Below, piece by piece: positions 17,670 through 24,707 of a stretch of DNA of 64,000 bases. Source of the stretch: Thermomonas sp. HDW16 (GTDB lineage Bacteria > Pseudomonadota > Gammaproteobacteria > Xanthomonadales > Xanthomonadaceae); the NCBI RefSeq assembly GCF_011302915.1, contig NZ_CP049872.1, forward strand, positions 2,170,001-2,234,000, read 5' to 3'. The stretch's first letter is position 1; each line of letters opens with the position of its first letter. The notes under the pieces were generated by a model, which was not told where the DNA came from, searched no databases, and was given only the letters and a program-made list of their open reading frames with translations. The position numbers were made by a program, and so were the translations under genes.

Positions 17670-17948
17670 ATGTACTTAGCAGGCCGAATATTCACCGTAA
17701 GGCAGATGAGCAGCGCAGCCATGCTCTTGTCTGCGGTTGCTGCTCTCGCTTGGTTTGGCTACGACGCACTCGATGGCTCAATAAGTGTCTGTTCCCGGTA
17801 CGGCAGTGGCTGCACGAATCGCGCATACACTGGAGCGGGAGACTATGGATACTGGCTCACGCTCGCGCTCTATTTGGGACTGGCTTCTGCACTTGCATGG
17901 CTCGCTTGGCTGGGACTCCGAGAACGCAAACGTGATCTCTACAAGTAA
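17670..17948 (+). CDS. C20: two-helix membrane protein
   Basis: 92 aa. Helices ~14-33 and ~64-84, separated by a loop with two Cys (SVCSRYGSGCTNRAYTGAG), possibly disulphide bonded outside. Ends in a basic tail (RERKRDLYK). Its cassette follows the mutated R' box and may be hard to excise. Confidence 0.66.
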   Translation: MYLAGRIFTVRQMSSAAMLLSAVAALAWFGYDALDGSISVCSRYGSGCTNRAYTGAGDYGYWLTLALYLGLASALAWLAWLGLRERKRDLYK

Positions 17949-17960
17949 AGCTCGCACGCG

Positions 17961-18049
17961 CTCTAACAATTCGTTCAAGCCGAGCCCGCTTCGCGGTCTC
18001 GGACGTGCCGAGTCGCATCGCGCGGGCCGGCTTAACTCAGGCGTTAGGG
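17961..18049 (+). repeat. attC20
   Basis: R'' ctctaac, R' gttaggg; arm acgtgccgagtcgcatcgcgc. The intact ctctaac shows that the cassette start was originally ttagagcgc. Confidence 0.95.
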
Positions 18050-18052
18050 CTC

Positions 18053-18367
18053 ATGAAAGATAAGTTCGCCGATCTGGAAGAACCTAGAAAGCGCACGCTT
18101 CCAACCGCCATCGCGGTACTAGTTGCGATCACTGCGCTCTTTGCATATCGACTCTCGCACACCAAGCCGATCGAGCTGTCCGGACTCGTAGAGTCGGTCG
18201 CAGCGGACCACGTGGCCAGGGTCCACCTCGACAATGGACTCACGGTCAACGCCAAGGTCAGCTCGAGTCGCGACCCAAGCAGCGGGCAACGGGTAACGGT
18301 TCTCGAGACCGTCAGCCTACTCAGCACTCCTGCGTACGTCGTACAAGAAGAGGCTCCGTCGCAGTGA
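18053..18367 (+). CDS. C21: single-span membrane protein (copy 2 of C8)
   Basis: 104 aa. One helix (~16-32) plus a small beta domain. Compared with C8, the few nucleotide changes include two that alter the protein (Asp for Gly after VESVAA; Val for Ile in GLTVNAK). The attC type is the same in both, so a whole-cassette duplication is likely. Confidence 0.7.
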   Translation: MKDKFADLEEPRKRTLPTAIAVLVAITALFAYRLSHTKPIELSGLVESVAADHVARVHLDNGLTVNAKVSSSRDPSSGQRVTVLETVSLLSTPAYVVQEEAPSQ

Positions 18368-18368
18368 G

Positions 18369-18458
18369 CCCTAACAATTCGTTCAAGCCGAGCCCGCTTC
18401 GCGGTCTCGGGCGCAGCCGAGTCGCATCGCGCGGGCCGGCTTAACTCAGGCGTTAGAG
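18369..18458 (+). repeat. attC21
   Basis: R'' ccctaac, R' gttagag; arm gcgcagccgagtcgcatcgcgc. Confidence 0.96.
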
Positions 18459-18467
18459 GGCTCTGAA

Positions 18468-18902
18468 GTGTCTAGCTCGCCACAAGCGCAACTCCTAAGT
18501 GATTTGCTACTGGAACGCAGCGCACTCAGTTCTCCCGTCTCCGGGCTGACCGCATGGGAAGCGTTCAAGGCTTTCGGCCGTGAAGCTTTCGAACTCCCAG
18601 GAGTAGGCCTGCTGTTCCAAACGGGGACATTCGATTTCACGGGAAGCGAGCTGTTCTACTTTGACCCGGTCTGCCAGTTCGAGATCCTCGATCATGATGG
18701 AGAGCATGACCATTTCGAGCAGCTCCACTGTGAACTCACTTGCGAACCTCGTCCGGAACTGCAAACGGCTTCCGCAGAGTTGTGGTCATTTGATTTCCCC
18801 ACTGCTGATGCATTCTTCAGTGCTGTGGAGTCGCTGCCAGCCTTTCAGATCGCTGCACGACAGTCTGACTACACTGTTTCGGTAACGCATGAAGACGTTT
18901 GA
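18468..18902 (+). CDS. C22: acidic soluble hypothetical protein
   Basis: 144 aa, GTG start. Very acidic middle (FEILDHDGEHDHFEQLHCEL) and alternating hydrophobic strands; no signal or membrane helix. Composition recalls cytoplasmic immunity or antitoxin-like proteins, but that is only a compositional hint. No family recognised. Confidence 0.65.
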   Translation: MSSSPQAQLLSDLLLERSALSSPVSGLTAWEAFKAFGREAFELPGVGLLFQTGTFDFTGSELFYFDPVCQFEILDHDGEHDHFEQLHCELTCEPRPELQTASAELWSFDFPTADAFFSAVESLPAFQIAARQSDYTVSVTHEDV

Positions 18903-18908
18903 GCTGCC

Positions 18909-18998
18909 CTCTAACAATTCGTTCAAGCCGAGCCCGCTTCGCGGTCTCGGTCGCAGCCGAGTCGCATCGCGCGGGCCGGCTTAACTCAGGCGTTAGGC
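18909..18998 (+). repeat. attC22
   Basis: R'' ctctaac, R' gttaggc; arm tcgcagccgagtcgcatcgcgc. Confidence 0.96.
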
Positions 18999-19011
18999 CG
19001 CAGGAATAGCT

Positions 19012-19344
19012 TTGTCTCGCAACGTTCTCTTCATCTGCACACAGAACCGGCTCCGCAGTCCGACTGCGGAACAAGTTTTTGCTGACTGGCCTGGAATCGA
19101 GTCACAGTCAGCCGGCCTCGGCAACGACGCGAGCACACCTGTTTCTCCAGAACTACTTGAGTGGGCTGACATGATCTTCGTCATGGAGAAGGCTCACCGC
19201 AACAAGCTGACCAAAAAGTTCCGTACACACTTGAACGGGAAACGAGTTATTTGCCTCGACATCCCTGACGAGTTTGAATACATGGATCCGTTCCTGATCC
19301 GTCTACTCAAGGCCAAAGTCCCAAGATTCCTGCCGGCGGCCTAA
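19012..19344 (+). CDS. C23: low-molecular-weight protein tyrosine phosphatase-like
   Basis: 110 aa, TTG start. The P-loop VLFICTQNRLRSPTAE has the CX5R(S/T) signature (CTQNRLRS). The later WADMIFVMEKAHRNKL and VICLDIPDEFEYMDP place the Asp-containing general-acid region at DIPDEFEYMDP. Shorter than the usual ~150 aa, matching a compact branch of predicted phosphatases found in many genomes. Target protein unknown. Stop in attC23. Confidence 0.85.
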   Translation: MSRNVLFICTQNRLRSPTAEQVFADWPGIESQSAGLGNDASTPVSPELLEWADMIFVMEKAHRNKLTKKFRTHLNGKRVICLDIPDEFEYMDPFLIRLLKAKVPRFLPAA

Positions 19345-19427
19345 CAATTCGTTCAAGCCGAGCCCGCTTCGCGGTCTCGGACCAGCCGAATCGCATCGGG
19401 CGGGCCGGCTTAACTCAGGCGTTAGGC
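19339..19427 (+). repeat. attC23
   Basis: R'' gcctaac, R' gttaggc; arm accagccgaatcgcatcgggc. Confidence 0.96.
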
Positions 19428-19836
19428 CTTGCCAGTGAGACTTCAGTAGAAAAGACCACTCAACGTGGCTTTCTCGCAATGTTCCGCGCCGCTGCGCTCG
19501 CGCTCCACTCGCCACAGCCTACCTTCGGATCGTCCAGGAATTGGCACGCCAGATTTCATCAGGCGGTGCCGGTGTCGTCCCTCGCTTCGCCGTTTGGCTC
19601 CTCGCGTTCGCCCGCAGGCGCACGCAGCAACAAGCCCTGCCGCGCGTACCTGCGTACGAGTGTGAGATTTTTACTAAAGCACTGATTGCTTTCAGAACAG
19701 CGTTTGCAGGCAAGAGCAAAGGCTGGTCTACGGCCTAACAATTCGTCCAAGCCGACACCGCTTCGCGGCGTCGTCAAAGTCCCGCTAAGATTGTGACTGT
19801 GCCGCCGCCGCAAATCGGCGCGGCTTAACTCAGGCG
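19422..19836 (+). ncRNA. C24: ORF-less cassette, structured family B (copy 1)
   Basis: 415-bp cassette related to C37 and C48. Plus-strand frames are not conserved between copies. A hairpin AAAGC (19676-19680)/GCTTT (19688-19692) covaries with AGAGC/GCTCT in C48. A minus-strand frame (KISHSYAGTRGRACC...) is shared with C48 but stops within the shared part in C37. It begins tgccagtgagac and ends gcaaaggctggtctacggcc as the other copies do. Non-coding RNA, regulatory cassette or decayed gene. Confidence 0.42.
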
Positions 19837-19842
19837 TTAGGC
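19733..19842 (+). repeat. attC24 (long lineage)
   Basis: 110 bp. R'' gcctaac, R' gttaggc. Core tccaagccgacaccgcttcgcggcgtcg...gccgccgcaaatcggcgcggc; same type as attC48. Confidence 0.95.
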
Positions 19843-19863
19843 GGCAAGAATAATGGTGACCGC

Positions 19864-20193
19864 ATGATGTTCTACATCGGCCAAGGTGAGCGCATCGTTC
19901 CCATTGGCCCCACGCAAGAGCGGCACTGCCCTCGCTGTGAACAAGCGACGGCGTTCCAGCCACAACTCACATACAAATTCGGCCAACTCGACCTACTTTT
20001 CGGCTTTGTGTACGGCAAGCGCTACCAACTTGCGTGCTCGCAATGCAATCACGGCTGGCTCCTCGACACCAAGGCGACTGAGCGGGACATGGACAAAGTT
20101 CCTATTCCTTTTCACCTGCGCTACGGCTTCCTCGTACTCATTGGCATTGCGGCGCTGGGCGTTGCTGTTTACTTTGCTAGGCGCGCCGCCTAA
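19864..20193 (+). CDS. C25: zinc-ribbon membrane protein
   Basis: 109 aa. Cys pairs HCPRC (22/25) and ACSQC (58/61), followed by NHGW, form a zinc ribbon; a C-terminal membrane helix (FLVLIGIAALGVAVYFA) anchors it. The order, ribbon first then helix, recalls zinc-ribbon domain proteins that sit on the cytoplasmic face. Stop in attC25. Confidence 0.74.
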   Translation: MMFYIGQGERIVPIGPTQERHCPRCEQATAFQPQLTYKFGQLDLLFGFVYGKRYQLACSQCNHGWLLDTKATERDMDKVPIPFHLRYGFLVLIGIAALGVAVYFARRAA

Positions 20194-20276
20194 CAATTCG
20201 TTCAAGCCGAGCCCGCTTCGCGGTCTCGGACGTGCCGAGTCGCATCGCGCGGGCCGGCTTAACTCAGGCGTTAGCT
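20188..20276 (+). repeat. attC25
   Basis: R'' gcctaac, R' gttagct; arm acgtgccgagtcgcatcgcgc. Confidence 0.96.
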
Positions 20277-20567
20277 GGGTGCAGATCAGCTTTCAGTAGT
20301 TCAAGGCTAAGAGCGCGTGGTTCGCGCGGTCGTTCTTCAAAATTTTGTGTCTTTCAAGCCATCAGAGTCGCAACAGCGGCTTGCCGGCCTGGACAGAAGG
20401 CGGTTTCTGACCCTTTACGTGAATTGGAGTAGAGCCAGCAGGCGTGGCTCCTCGGCTGCGTACCCAGCTAACAATTCCTTCAAGCCGACACCGCTTCGCG
20501 GCGCCGGCAAAGGCCGCTAAGATCGTGCCTTACCGGCGCCGCAAAGCGGTGCGTCTTAAGTCAGGCG
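20271..20567 (+). ncRNA. C26: ORF-less cassette, structured family A (copy 2)
   Basis: 297 bp, homologous to C13 and the same length, with scattered substitutions. At the place of C13's first hairpin it has AAGAGCG (20309-20315) facing CGTTCTT (20331-20337), pairing with one G-T wobble, and an inner GCGCG/CGCGC alternative. The palindrome caaaattttg follows directly, as in C13. No shared reading frame with C13. Confidence 0.45.
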
Positions 20568-20573
20568 TTAGAC
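20466..20573 (+). repeat. attC26 (long lineage)
   Basis: 108 bp. R'' agctaac, R' gttagac; interior as in attC13. Confidence 0.95.
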
Positions 20574-20586
20574 CGGTGCCCAGCAC

Positions 20587-20615
20587 TTGCGGCGGTCTAT
20601 TGTTGTAGTTACAAT
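20587..20615 (+). promoter_or_regulatory. C27 internal promoter and operator for brnTA
   Basis: TTGCGG (20587-20592), 17-bp spacer, TACAAT (20610-20615). The -10 overlaps an inverted repeat TTGTA-GT-TACAA (20603-20614). The brnT ATG is at 20621, so transcription would begin at or next to the start codon, giving a leaderless message. BrnA-type antitoxins autoregulate, so the palindrome is a natural operator; this is inferred. Confidence 0.6.
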
Positions 20616-20620
20616 AACAT

Positions 20621-20896
20621 ATGCGCCTTAGCTACGATCCGATTAAACGGCAGAAGACGCTTGACGAGCGTGGCCTCGATTTCGAGGACGCAATTGCGGT
20701 CTTCGCAGGACTCACTTTTGAGGTTGAAGACACCCGTCAGGATTACGGTGAAACGCGCATGATCTGCTTTGGCTATTTGGCCAACCGCATGGTTGTGGTC
20801 GGTTATACGCAAAGGGGATCGGTCCGTCACATCTTTAGCATGAGGAAAGCCAATGAACGCGAGCAAATCCGCATCGGCCCGCACCTTGAAGTCTGA
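20621..20896 (+). CDS. brnT: C27: BrnT-family toxin
   Basis: 91 aa RelE-fold ribonuclease toxin. Family features: YDPIKRQKTLDERGLDFEDAI near the start, VVGYTQRGSVRHIFSMRKANERE at the end (the RxIxxRKAxxxE pattern, here with Ser-Met in place of Ser-Ala/Leu-Arg). Expected to cleave mRNA and inhibit translation until neutralised by BrnA. Overlaps brnA by 44 bp in another frame. Confidence 0.9.
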   Translation: MRLSYDPIKRQKTLDERGLDFEDAIAVFAGLTFEVEDTRQDYGETRMICFGYLANRMVVVGYTQRGSVRHIFSMRKANEREQIRIGPHLEV

Positions 20897-21134
20897 TCTC
20901 AAGCGCGTAGCCGCTCACAAGGTCAAGGCGAGCGAGTACAAAGAACTCCCTGAGATCACAGATGACATGCTCAAGCGTGGTGTTGTAAAGCGCGCTGGGC
21001 GGCCTGTTGCAACAAACCCGCGGCGTCAAGTCACTATTCGTCTTCCTGAGTCGGTTCTTGAACACTGGAAAGAGTCTGGCCCTGGTTGGCAGACCCGCAT
21101 GGCAGATTTGTTGACCAAACGAGCACCGGCCTAA
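20853..21134 (+). CDS. brnA: C27: BrnA-family antitoxin
   Basis: 93 aa. Middle YKELPEITDDMLKRGVVKRAG binds the toxin; the C-terminus RRQVTIRLPESVLEHWKES is a ribbon-helix-helix DNA-binding domain. Transcribed after brnT as in known BrnTA operons. Stop is the attC27 TAA. The pair is the only two-gene cassette here and may stabilise the array by post-segregational selection. Confidence 0.9.
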   Translation: MNASKSASARTLKSDLKRVAAHKVKASEYKELPEITDDMLKRGVVKRAGRPVATNPRRQVTIRLPESVLEHWKESGPGWQTRMADLLTKRAPA

Positions 21135-21218
21135 CAATTCGTTCAAGCCGAGCCCGCTTCGCGGTCTCGGACCGACCGGAGCCGCATCGGGCGGGCCGGC
21201 TTAACTCAGGCGTTAGGT
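21129..21218 (+). repeat. attC27
   Basis: R'' gcctaac, R' gttaggt; arm accgaccggagccgcatcgggc. The R'' has one mismatch to its own cassette start (ttagacc), unlike most sites. Confidence 0.95.
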
Positions 21219-21233
21219 CGCACAAGCGATTTC

Positions 21234-21479
21234 ATGACAAGCCATCGACTTCGCTACTTCAGAACGATTTTGCTGGCCTGTTTCGCAGTTGGGTTCGTCA
21301 GTCTAGGCCTAATCGCCATTTTTGACGGCTACATCGACACTCCGCTCAAGCTGTTCGGCAGAGCCACGATCGGCGGCAATCCGCTGCAGTTCTGGTTCGT
21401 TGCGGTGTTCTACTTTGCGCTCGCGGCCGTTTGTGGCTACTTTTCGGTCATGGTTGCACCCAAGCGAAGTGCGACCTAA
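21234..21479 (+). CDS. C28: two-helix membrane protein
   Basis: 81 aa. Helices ~10-30 and ~51-72 with a polar loop FDGYIDTPLKLFGRATIGG; basic C-terminus APKRSAT. The loop layout resembles other small cassette membrane proteins. Stop in attC28. Confidence 0.64.
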   Translation: MTSHRLRYFRTILLACFAVGFVSLGLIAIFDGYIDTPLKLFGRATIGGNPLQFWFVAVFYFALAAVCGYFSVMVAPKRSAT

Positions 21480-21562
21480 CAATTCGTTCAAGCCGAGCCC
21501 GCTTCGCGGTCTCGGACCAGCCGAGTCGCATCGCGCGGGCCGGCTTAACTCAGGCGTTAGCA
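21474..21562 (+). repeat. attC28
   Basis: R'' acctaac, R' gttagca (final base A instead of pyrimidine); arm accagccgagtcgcatcgcgc. Confidence 0.95.
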
Positions 21563-21565
21563 CCC

Positions 21566-21925
21566 ATGGAAGAATCAGTCGCCGAGTTGGAGGTCGAGAT
21601 TGCACTGCTCCCTTCTGCGGGACAGAAGCGCTCGAATTACCGCCCAAACCACAAGCACCCGCTCACTGGGGAATTCTTTCTCGGCCAAGTCACCTTCCAT
21701 GACGGCCTTGTTGACCCCGGCACAACTGCACGCGCCCTTGTCCGTCTGTTAGCGTATGACGATCAAATTGATTCACTCGTGCACTTTGGCTCCTGGACAA
21801 TCTGGGAGGCGGCAACTCATGTGGGCAACGCCCGCATCATTGGCTGGGGTGCTAACAATTCGTTCAAGCCGAGCCCGCTTCGCGGTCTCGGGCGCAGCCG
21901 AGTCGCATCGCGCGGGCCGGCTTAA
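21566..21925 (+). CDS. C29: hypothetical protein ending inside attC29
   Basis: 119 aa. The unique part (~95 aa) has SNYRPNHKHPLTGEFFLGQVTF and DPGTTARALVRLL, a beta-barrel-like pattern reminiscent of translation-factor barrel domains, but the assignment is open. There is no stop before attC29: TAAC is out of frame and the last ~24 residues (NNSFKPSPLRGLGRSRVASR, then GPA) are encoded by the attC hairpin. The stop is at 21923-21925. Confidence 0.65.
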   Translation: MEESVAELEVEIALLPSAGQKRSNYRPNHKHPLTGEFFLGQVTFHDGLVDPGTTARALVRLLAYDDQIDSLVHFGSWTIWEAATHVGNARIIGWGANNSFKPSPLRGLGRSRVASRGPA

Positions 21926-21939
21926 CTCAGGCGTTAGGC
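21850..21939 (+). repeat. attC29
   Basis: R'' tgctaac, R' gttaggc; arm gcgcagccgagtcgcatcgcgc. Its 90-bp length puts an in-frame stop in the C29 reading frame. Confidence 0.95.
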
Positions 21940-21970
21940 CTGCACCACGAATTACATGGAGATTTGATTG

Positions 21971-22633
21971 ATGATCAAGAAGTTCGCGGCCGCATTGGCT
22001 CTGACAGCCGTCATTTCATTGCTCGCCATGCCTCAAGTGCGGTCAGGCCAGTATCTAGAGGCATGGTCGCAAATCGCACCTAATCTTGCTGTTGAAGCAT
22101 TGGGTCTTCTTGCTGCAGTTCTTTTCGCCGAACACTACTTGCGCAGGTTCCGGCTGTCAGGTGGAGTTGAGAAGATAGCCCCAACGTTGATGAGACAAAT
22201 GGGACCGGCCGTCGTTGCCGACACCACTCTAATTCGCGCAATGGAGTACACACCACGCGAATTCAAAGCAATCCTCGGCGAATACATTGACGGGAGCTAC
22301 GACCCAATGCACATCCCAAAGGATTTCGTCGATAGATTTGAAGCCGCTCTAAAACTTCTTCCGCCAGATTCCCTGAGCTCTTCTGCCGTCTCCATTCGTC
22401 GAGCTAGTGAGTTCGCAGGAAGATTTGCAAATCTCTTGGACGAAGAACAGTTGGTTCTTCTTGAATCCGCAGAATCTAATTGGGCGCATCTAGAGGATCT
22501 GCATAGCGACTCAAACTCCGAACCAAGGAGGCTTGCTGAAGCTTTCCTGGATGCCCATGACGTACTTGGCGACGTGGCACAGGCATTTGGCTTCCCCGAA
22601 GCAATCAAGAAAATTAAAGCCGAGCAGGCCTAA
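21971..22633 (+). CDS. C30: membrane-anchored hypothetical protein
   Basis: 220 aa. Two N-terminal hydrophobic helices (~6-20 and ~36-54) then a ~165-residue acidic helical cytoplasmic domain (MEYTPREFKAILGEYIDGS; LEDLHSDSNSEPRRLAEAF). The ATG at 21971 is preferred to a TTG one codon earlier because ggag lies suitably upstream. Stop in attC30. Not recognised. Confidence 0.7.
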   Translation: MIKKFAAALALTAVISLLAMPQVRSGQYLEAWSQIAPNLAVEALGLLAAVLFAEHYLRRFRLSGGVEKIAPTLMRQMGPAVVADTTLIRAMEYTPREFKAILGEYIDGSYDPMHIPKDFVDRFEAALKLLPPDSLSSSAVSIRRASEFAGRFANLLDEEQLVLLESAESNWAHLEDLHSDSNSEPRRLAEAFLDAHDVLGDVAQAFGFPEAIKKIKAEQA

Positions 22634-22717
22634 CAATTCGTTCAAGCCGAGCCCGCTTCGCGGTCTCGGGCGCGACCGGGCCGCATCGGGCGGGCCGGCT
22701 TAACTCAGGCGTTAGAC
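22628..22717 (+). repeat. attC30
   Basis: R'' gcctaac, R' gttagac; arm gcgcgaccgggccgcatcgggc. Confidence 0.96.
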
Positions 22718-22733
22718 CACTCACGGGGCATTC

Positions 22734-23195
22734 ATGCAATTCGTTAAAGCTTTCGCGCTTTTTGGACTTCTGTCGATCAGTAATTTTGCAGTTGCCGGTG
22801 AGCACTCAGAAAAACTCTCGAAATGCCTCACATCATCAATTACACCCGAAGACCAGACAGCCCTTGTCCGTTGGATTTTTGGCGCAGTTGCAAATCATCC
22901 AGACGTTGCCGACATTGCCAACCTTACTCCCGCTAAGTGGGACGAAATTTCCAAAAATGGAGCTTTCGTGTTCGAAAAATTGATTGCAGACAAATGCGCT
23001 AGCGAGTCTCGTTCTGCAATCATCAATGATGGCATGGCAGGCTATAAAAGTGCTTTTGAGACACTTGGATCTACTGCAGTCGGCGGACTCATGACCGATC
23101 CGGCCGTCGCAAAAGCCATGGAAGACCTTCAAAAATACTTAAGCGAGGAAAAGTTGATGAAAGCCCTCATGACCGGCACTCCACAATCGAATTGA
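22734..23195 (+). CDS. C31: exported hypothetical protein
   Basis: 153 aa. Signal peptide MQFVKAFALFGLLSISNFAVAG with AVA cleavage. Mature part is helical with two Cys (SKCLTSSI; DKCASES) likely forming a disulphide. Segment ALVRWIFGAVANHPDV appears in exported proteobacterial proteins of unknown function, as far as I can recall. Stop at 23193-23195, before attC31. Confidence 0.72.
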   Translation: MQFVKAFALFGLLSISNFAVAGEHSEKLSKCLTSSITPEDQTALVRWIFGAVANHPDVADIANLTPAKWDEISKNGAFVFEKLIADKCASESRSAIINDGMAGYKSAFETLGSTAVGGLMTDPAVAKAMEDLQKYLSEEKLMKALMTGTPQSN

Positions 23196-23198
23196 GTG

Positions 23199-23288
23199 GT
23201 CTAACAATTCGTTCAAGCCGAGCCCGCTTCGCGGTCTCGGGCGTAGCCGAGTCGCATCGCGCGGGCCGGCTTAACTTAGGCGTTAGGT
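23199..23288 (+). repeat. attC31
   Basis: R'' gtctaac, R' gttaggt; arm gcgtagccgagtcgcatcgcgc; ttaacttagg replaces ttaactcagg. Confidence 0.95.
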
Positions 23289-23340
23289 CTGCATGAGATA
23301 GAATGCGCGGCCCGCAAAGGGCGGACACAGGAGAAGTGCC

Positions 23341-23549
23341 ATGAAGCGCATCAACGACAACCAGGCTTCCTTTTGAGGTCACGAGCAAGCGTCGCAAGGG
23401 TTTCCCTTCTGAGACCAATGTGAAGCAAGGCCGCAGATTTTGTCCACGGTGACAAAGAACTCTGCGAAAAGCTGGGCCGCAACGACCCCTGCCCCTGCGG
23501 GTCGACCAGCAAATTCAAGAATTGCTGCCTCGGCACTGGCAGCTTTTGA
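23341..23549 (+). pseudogene. C32: frameshifted SEC-C motif protein gene
   Basis: Starts MKRINDNQASF then hits TGA; shifting one base restores [20 protein letters not shown]; a second shift near gattttgtcc restores [19 protein letters not shown] and a final [12 protein letters not shown]. The ending is the zinc-binding SEC-C signature (CPCGSx8CC). Two apparent single-T insertions in T runs explain both shifts. The start has a good aggaga ribosome-binding site. Sequencing error in homopolymers is an alternative to true decay. Confidence 0.75.
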
Positions 23550-23586
23550 CGGAATGAACCGTCACAGCTATCACCGCTAGCAACCA

Positions 23587-23614
23587 GACGCCAAGCTCAT
23601 CCGGGCTTGGCGTC
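23587..23614 (+). terminator. Hairpin after the C32 pseudogene
   Basis: Perfect 10-bp stem GACGCCAAGC/GCTTGGCGTC with loop TCATCCGG. No T tract follows, so it is either a weak terminator or a stability element at the 3' end of the transcript. Confidence 0.5.
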
Positions 23615-23625
23615 ATCGCTTGCAG

Positions 23626-23734
23626 ACCTAACAATTCGTTCAAGCCGAGTCCGCTACGCGGCCTCGGCAGAGCATCGTATGATCATTGCTCTGCCGCGGC
23701 CGCTCCGCTGCCCGGCTTAACTCAGGCGTTAGCT
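23626..23734 (+). repeat. attC32 (long loop variant)
   Basis: 109 bp. R'' acctaac, R' gttagct. Core gagtccgctacgcggcctcgg with a long arm cagagcatcgtatgatcattgctctg, split as cagagca...tgctctg stem. Confidence 0.93.
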
Positions 23735-23741
23735 CCCCAAC

Positions 23742-24227
23742 ATGCATCCCATGACTTCCCTACTTGAATGGCTACCCGAAAGTGACTTCGGCGTCATGGA
23801 TCATGGTTTCGTGCCTCATGGCCGCGATTACTATTTGCTGGTCGAGTGCTCTATGGGCCAGAACCAGGGCCGGCACCAACTTCAGTTCACCCATATCGCT
23901 GAACTCAGCTACACAACCGTCGTGGCTGATGATGTTTGGGCAAAATCTTGGGGTGAGGCGTTCGTTGATTATCAAGCGTGGCTAGATGCCGGCGAGCCAG
24001 ATGGGTACGTTTGGGGTACCTGTTGGTCACTGGCATGGCCAGGCATTCGAGCAGTTGAGCCATCTACCAAAGCCATCGATTGGTCAGCCCGTTTTGGAAA
24101 ATCAATGTACGAGGCGCAGATTGAGACTGATCGCTTCCGCATCAACCTTGTCTTCCACAGCTTGCGTTCTGCCAAGGTCAGTGATGAAACGTCTACTGTC
24201 TCAAGCGTCGTTATTCCGCTCTCCTAG
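23742..24227 (+). CDS. C33: soluble hypothetical protein
   Basis: 161 aa, no signal or membrane helix. Begins MHPMTSLLEWLPESDFGVMDHGFVPHGRDY (Met 1 or Met 4 possible), Trp-rich middle (VWAKSWGEAFVDYQAWLDA; GTCWSLAWPGIRAVEP), ends in beta strands. The family is unknown to me; the compact beta-rich acidic character would fit an immunity-type protein. Stop TAG lies 7 bp before attC33. Confidence 0.68.
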   Translation: MHPMTSLLEWLPESDFGVMDHGFVPHGRDYYLLVECSMGQNQGRHQLQFTHIAELSYTTVVADDVWAKSWGEAFVDYQAWLDAGEPDGYVWGTCWSLAWPGIRAVEPSTKAIDWSARFGKSMYEAQIETDRFRINLVFHSLRSAKVSDETSTVSSVVIPLS

Positions 24228-24233
24228 CTAGGG

Positions 24234-24322
24234 AGCTAACAATTCGTTCAAGCCGAGCCCGCTTCGCGGTCTCGGACCAGCCGAGTCGCATCGGGCGGGC
24301 CGGCTTAACTCAGGCGTTAGGC
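24234..24322 (+). repeat. attC33
   Basis: R'' agctaac, R' gttaggc; arm accagccgagtcgcatcgggc. Confidence 0.96.
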
Positions 24323-24329
24323 CTCACTC

Positions 24330-24623
24330 ATGAACACCTCGCAGAGCCTAGAGATCGAAAAAGCCATCGGCCCGCTTATCCAGGCCTTGGCCGCTCATTC
24401 GATCATTGCAGTTGGATCGCAGGTATCAGACTCTTTCGGCAACTTTGTTGTCTCGTTTCGTGGCGCCAGCAAAGAATTTCAGATCATTCGTGACCGCGGC
24501 CAGCTCATCGTCGGCGGCCCTGAGCAGCAGGAACTGGAGCAAGCTGGATTGTTTCGGGCATTTCCCGGCTTCCGCGAGCTTGAGACGCCACTCATGCAGT
24601 GGGTAAAGCGCAGTGAGGCCTAA
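24330..24623 (+). CDS. C34: small soluble hypothetical protein
   Basis: 97 aa. Alternating alpha/beta pattern (LIQALAAHSIIAVGSQVSDS; NFVVSFRGASKEFQIIRDRGQ; LIVGGPEQQELEQAGLF). No membrane segment. Not recognised. Stop in attC34. Confidence 0.64.
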   Translation: MNTSQSLEIEKAIGPLIQALAAHSIIAVGSQVSDSFGNFVVSFRGASKEFQIIRDRGQLIVGGPEQQELEQAGLFRAFPGFRELETPLMQWVKRSEA

Positions 24624-24707
24624 CAATTCGTTCAAGCCGAGCCCGCTTCGCGGTCTCGGGCGCGACCGGGCCGCATCGGGCGGGCCGGCTTAACTCAAGC
24701 GTTAGGC
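24618..24707 (+). repeat. attC34
   Basis: R'' gcctaac, R' gttaggc; arm gcgcgaccgggccgcatcgggc; ctcaagcg replaces ctcaggcg. Confidence 0.95.

Noticed and set aside
19519..19719. Minus-strand 66-aa frame in C24 (also 30343-30579 in C48) as a real gene
   Set aside because: The homologous C37 has a stop within the shared part, and the start is not conserved; kept only as an alternative in the family B finding.
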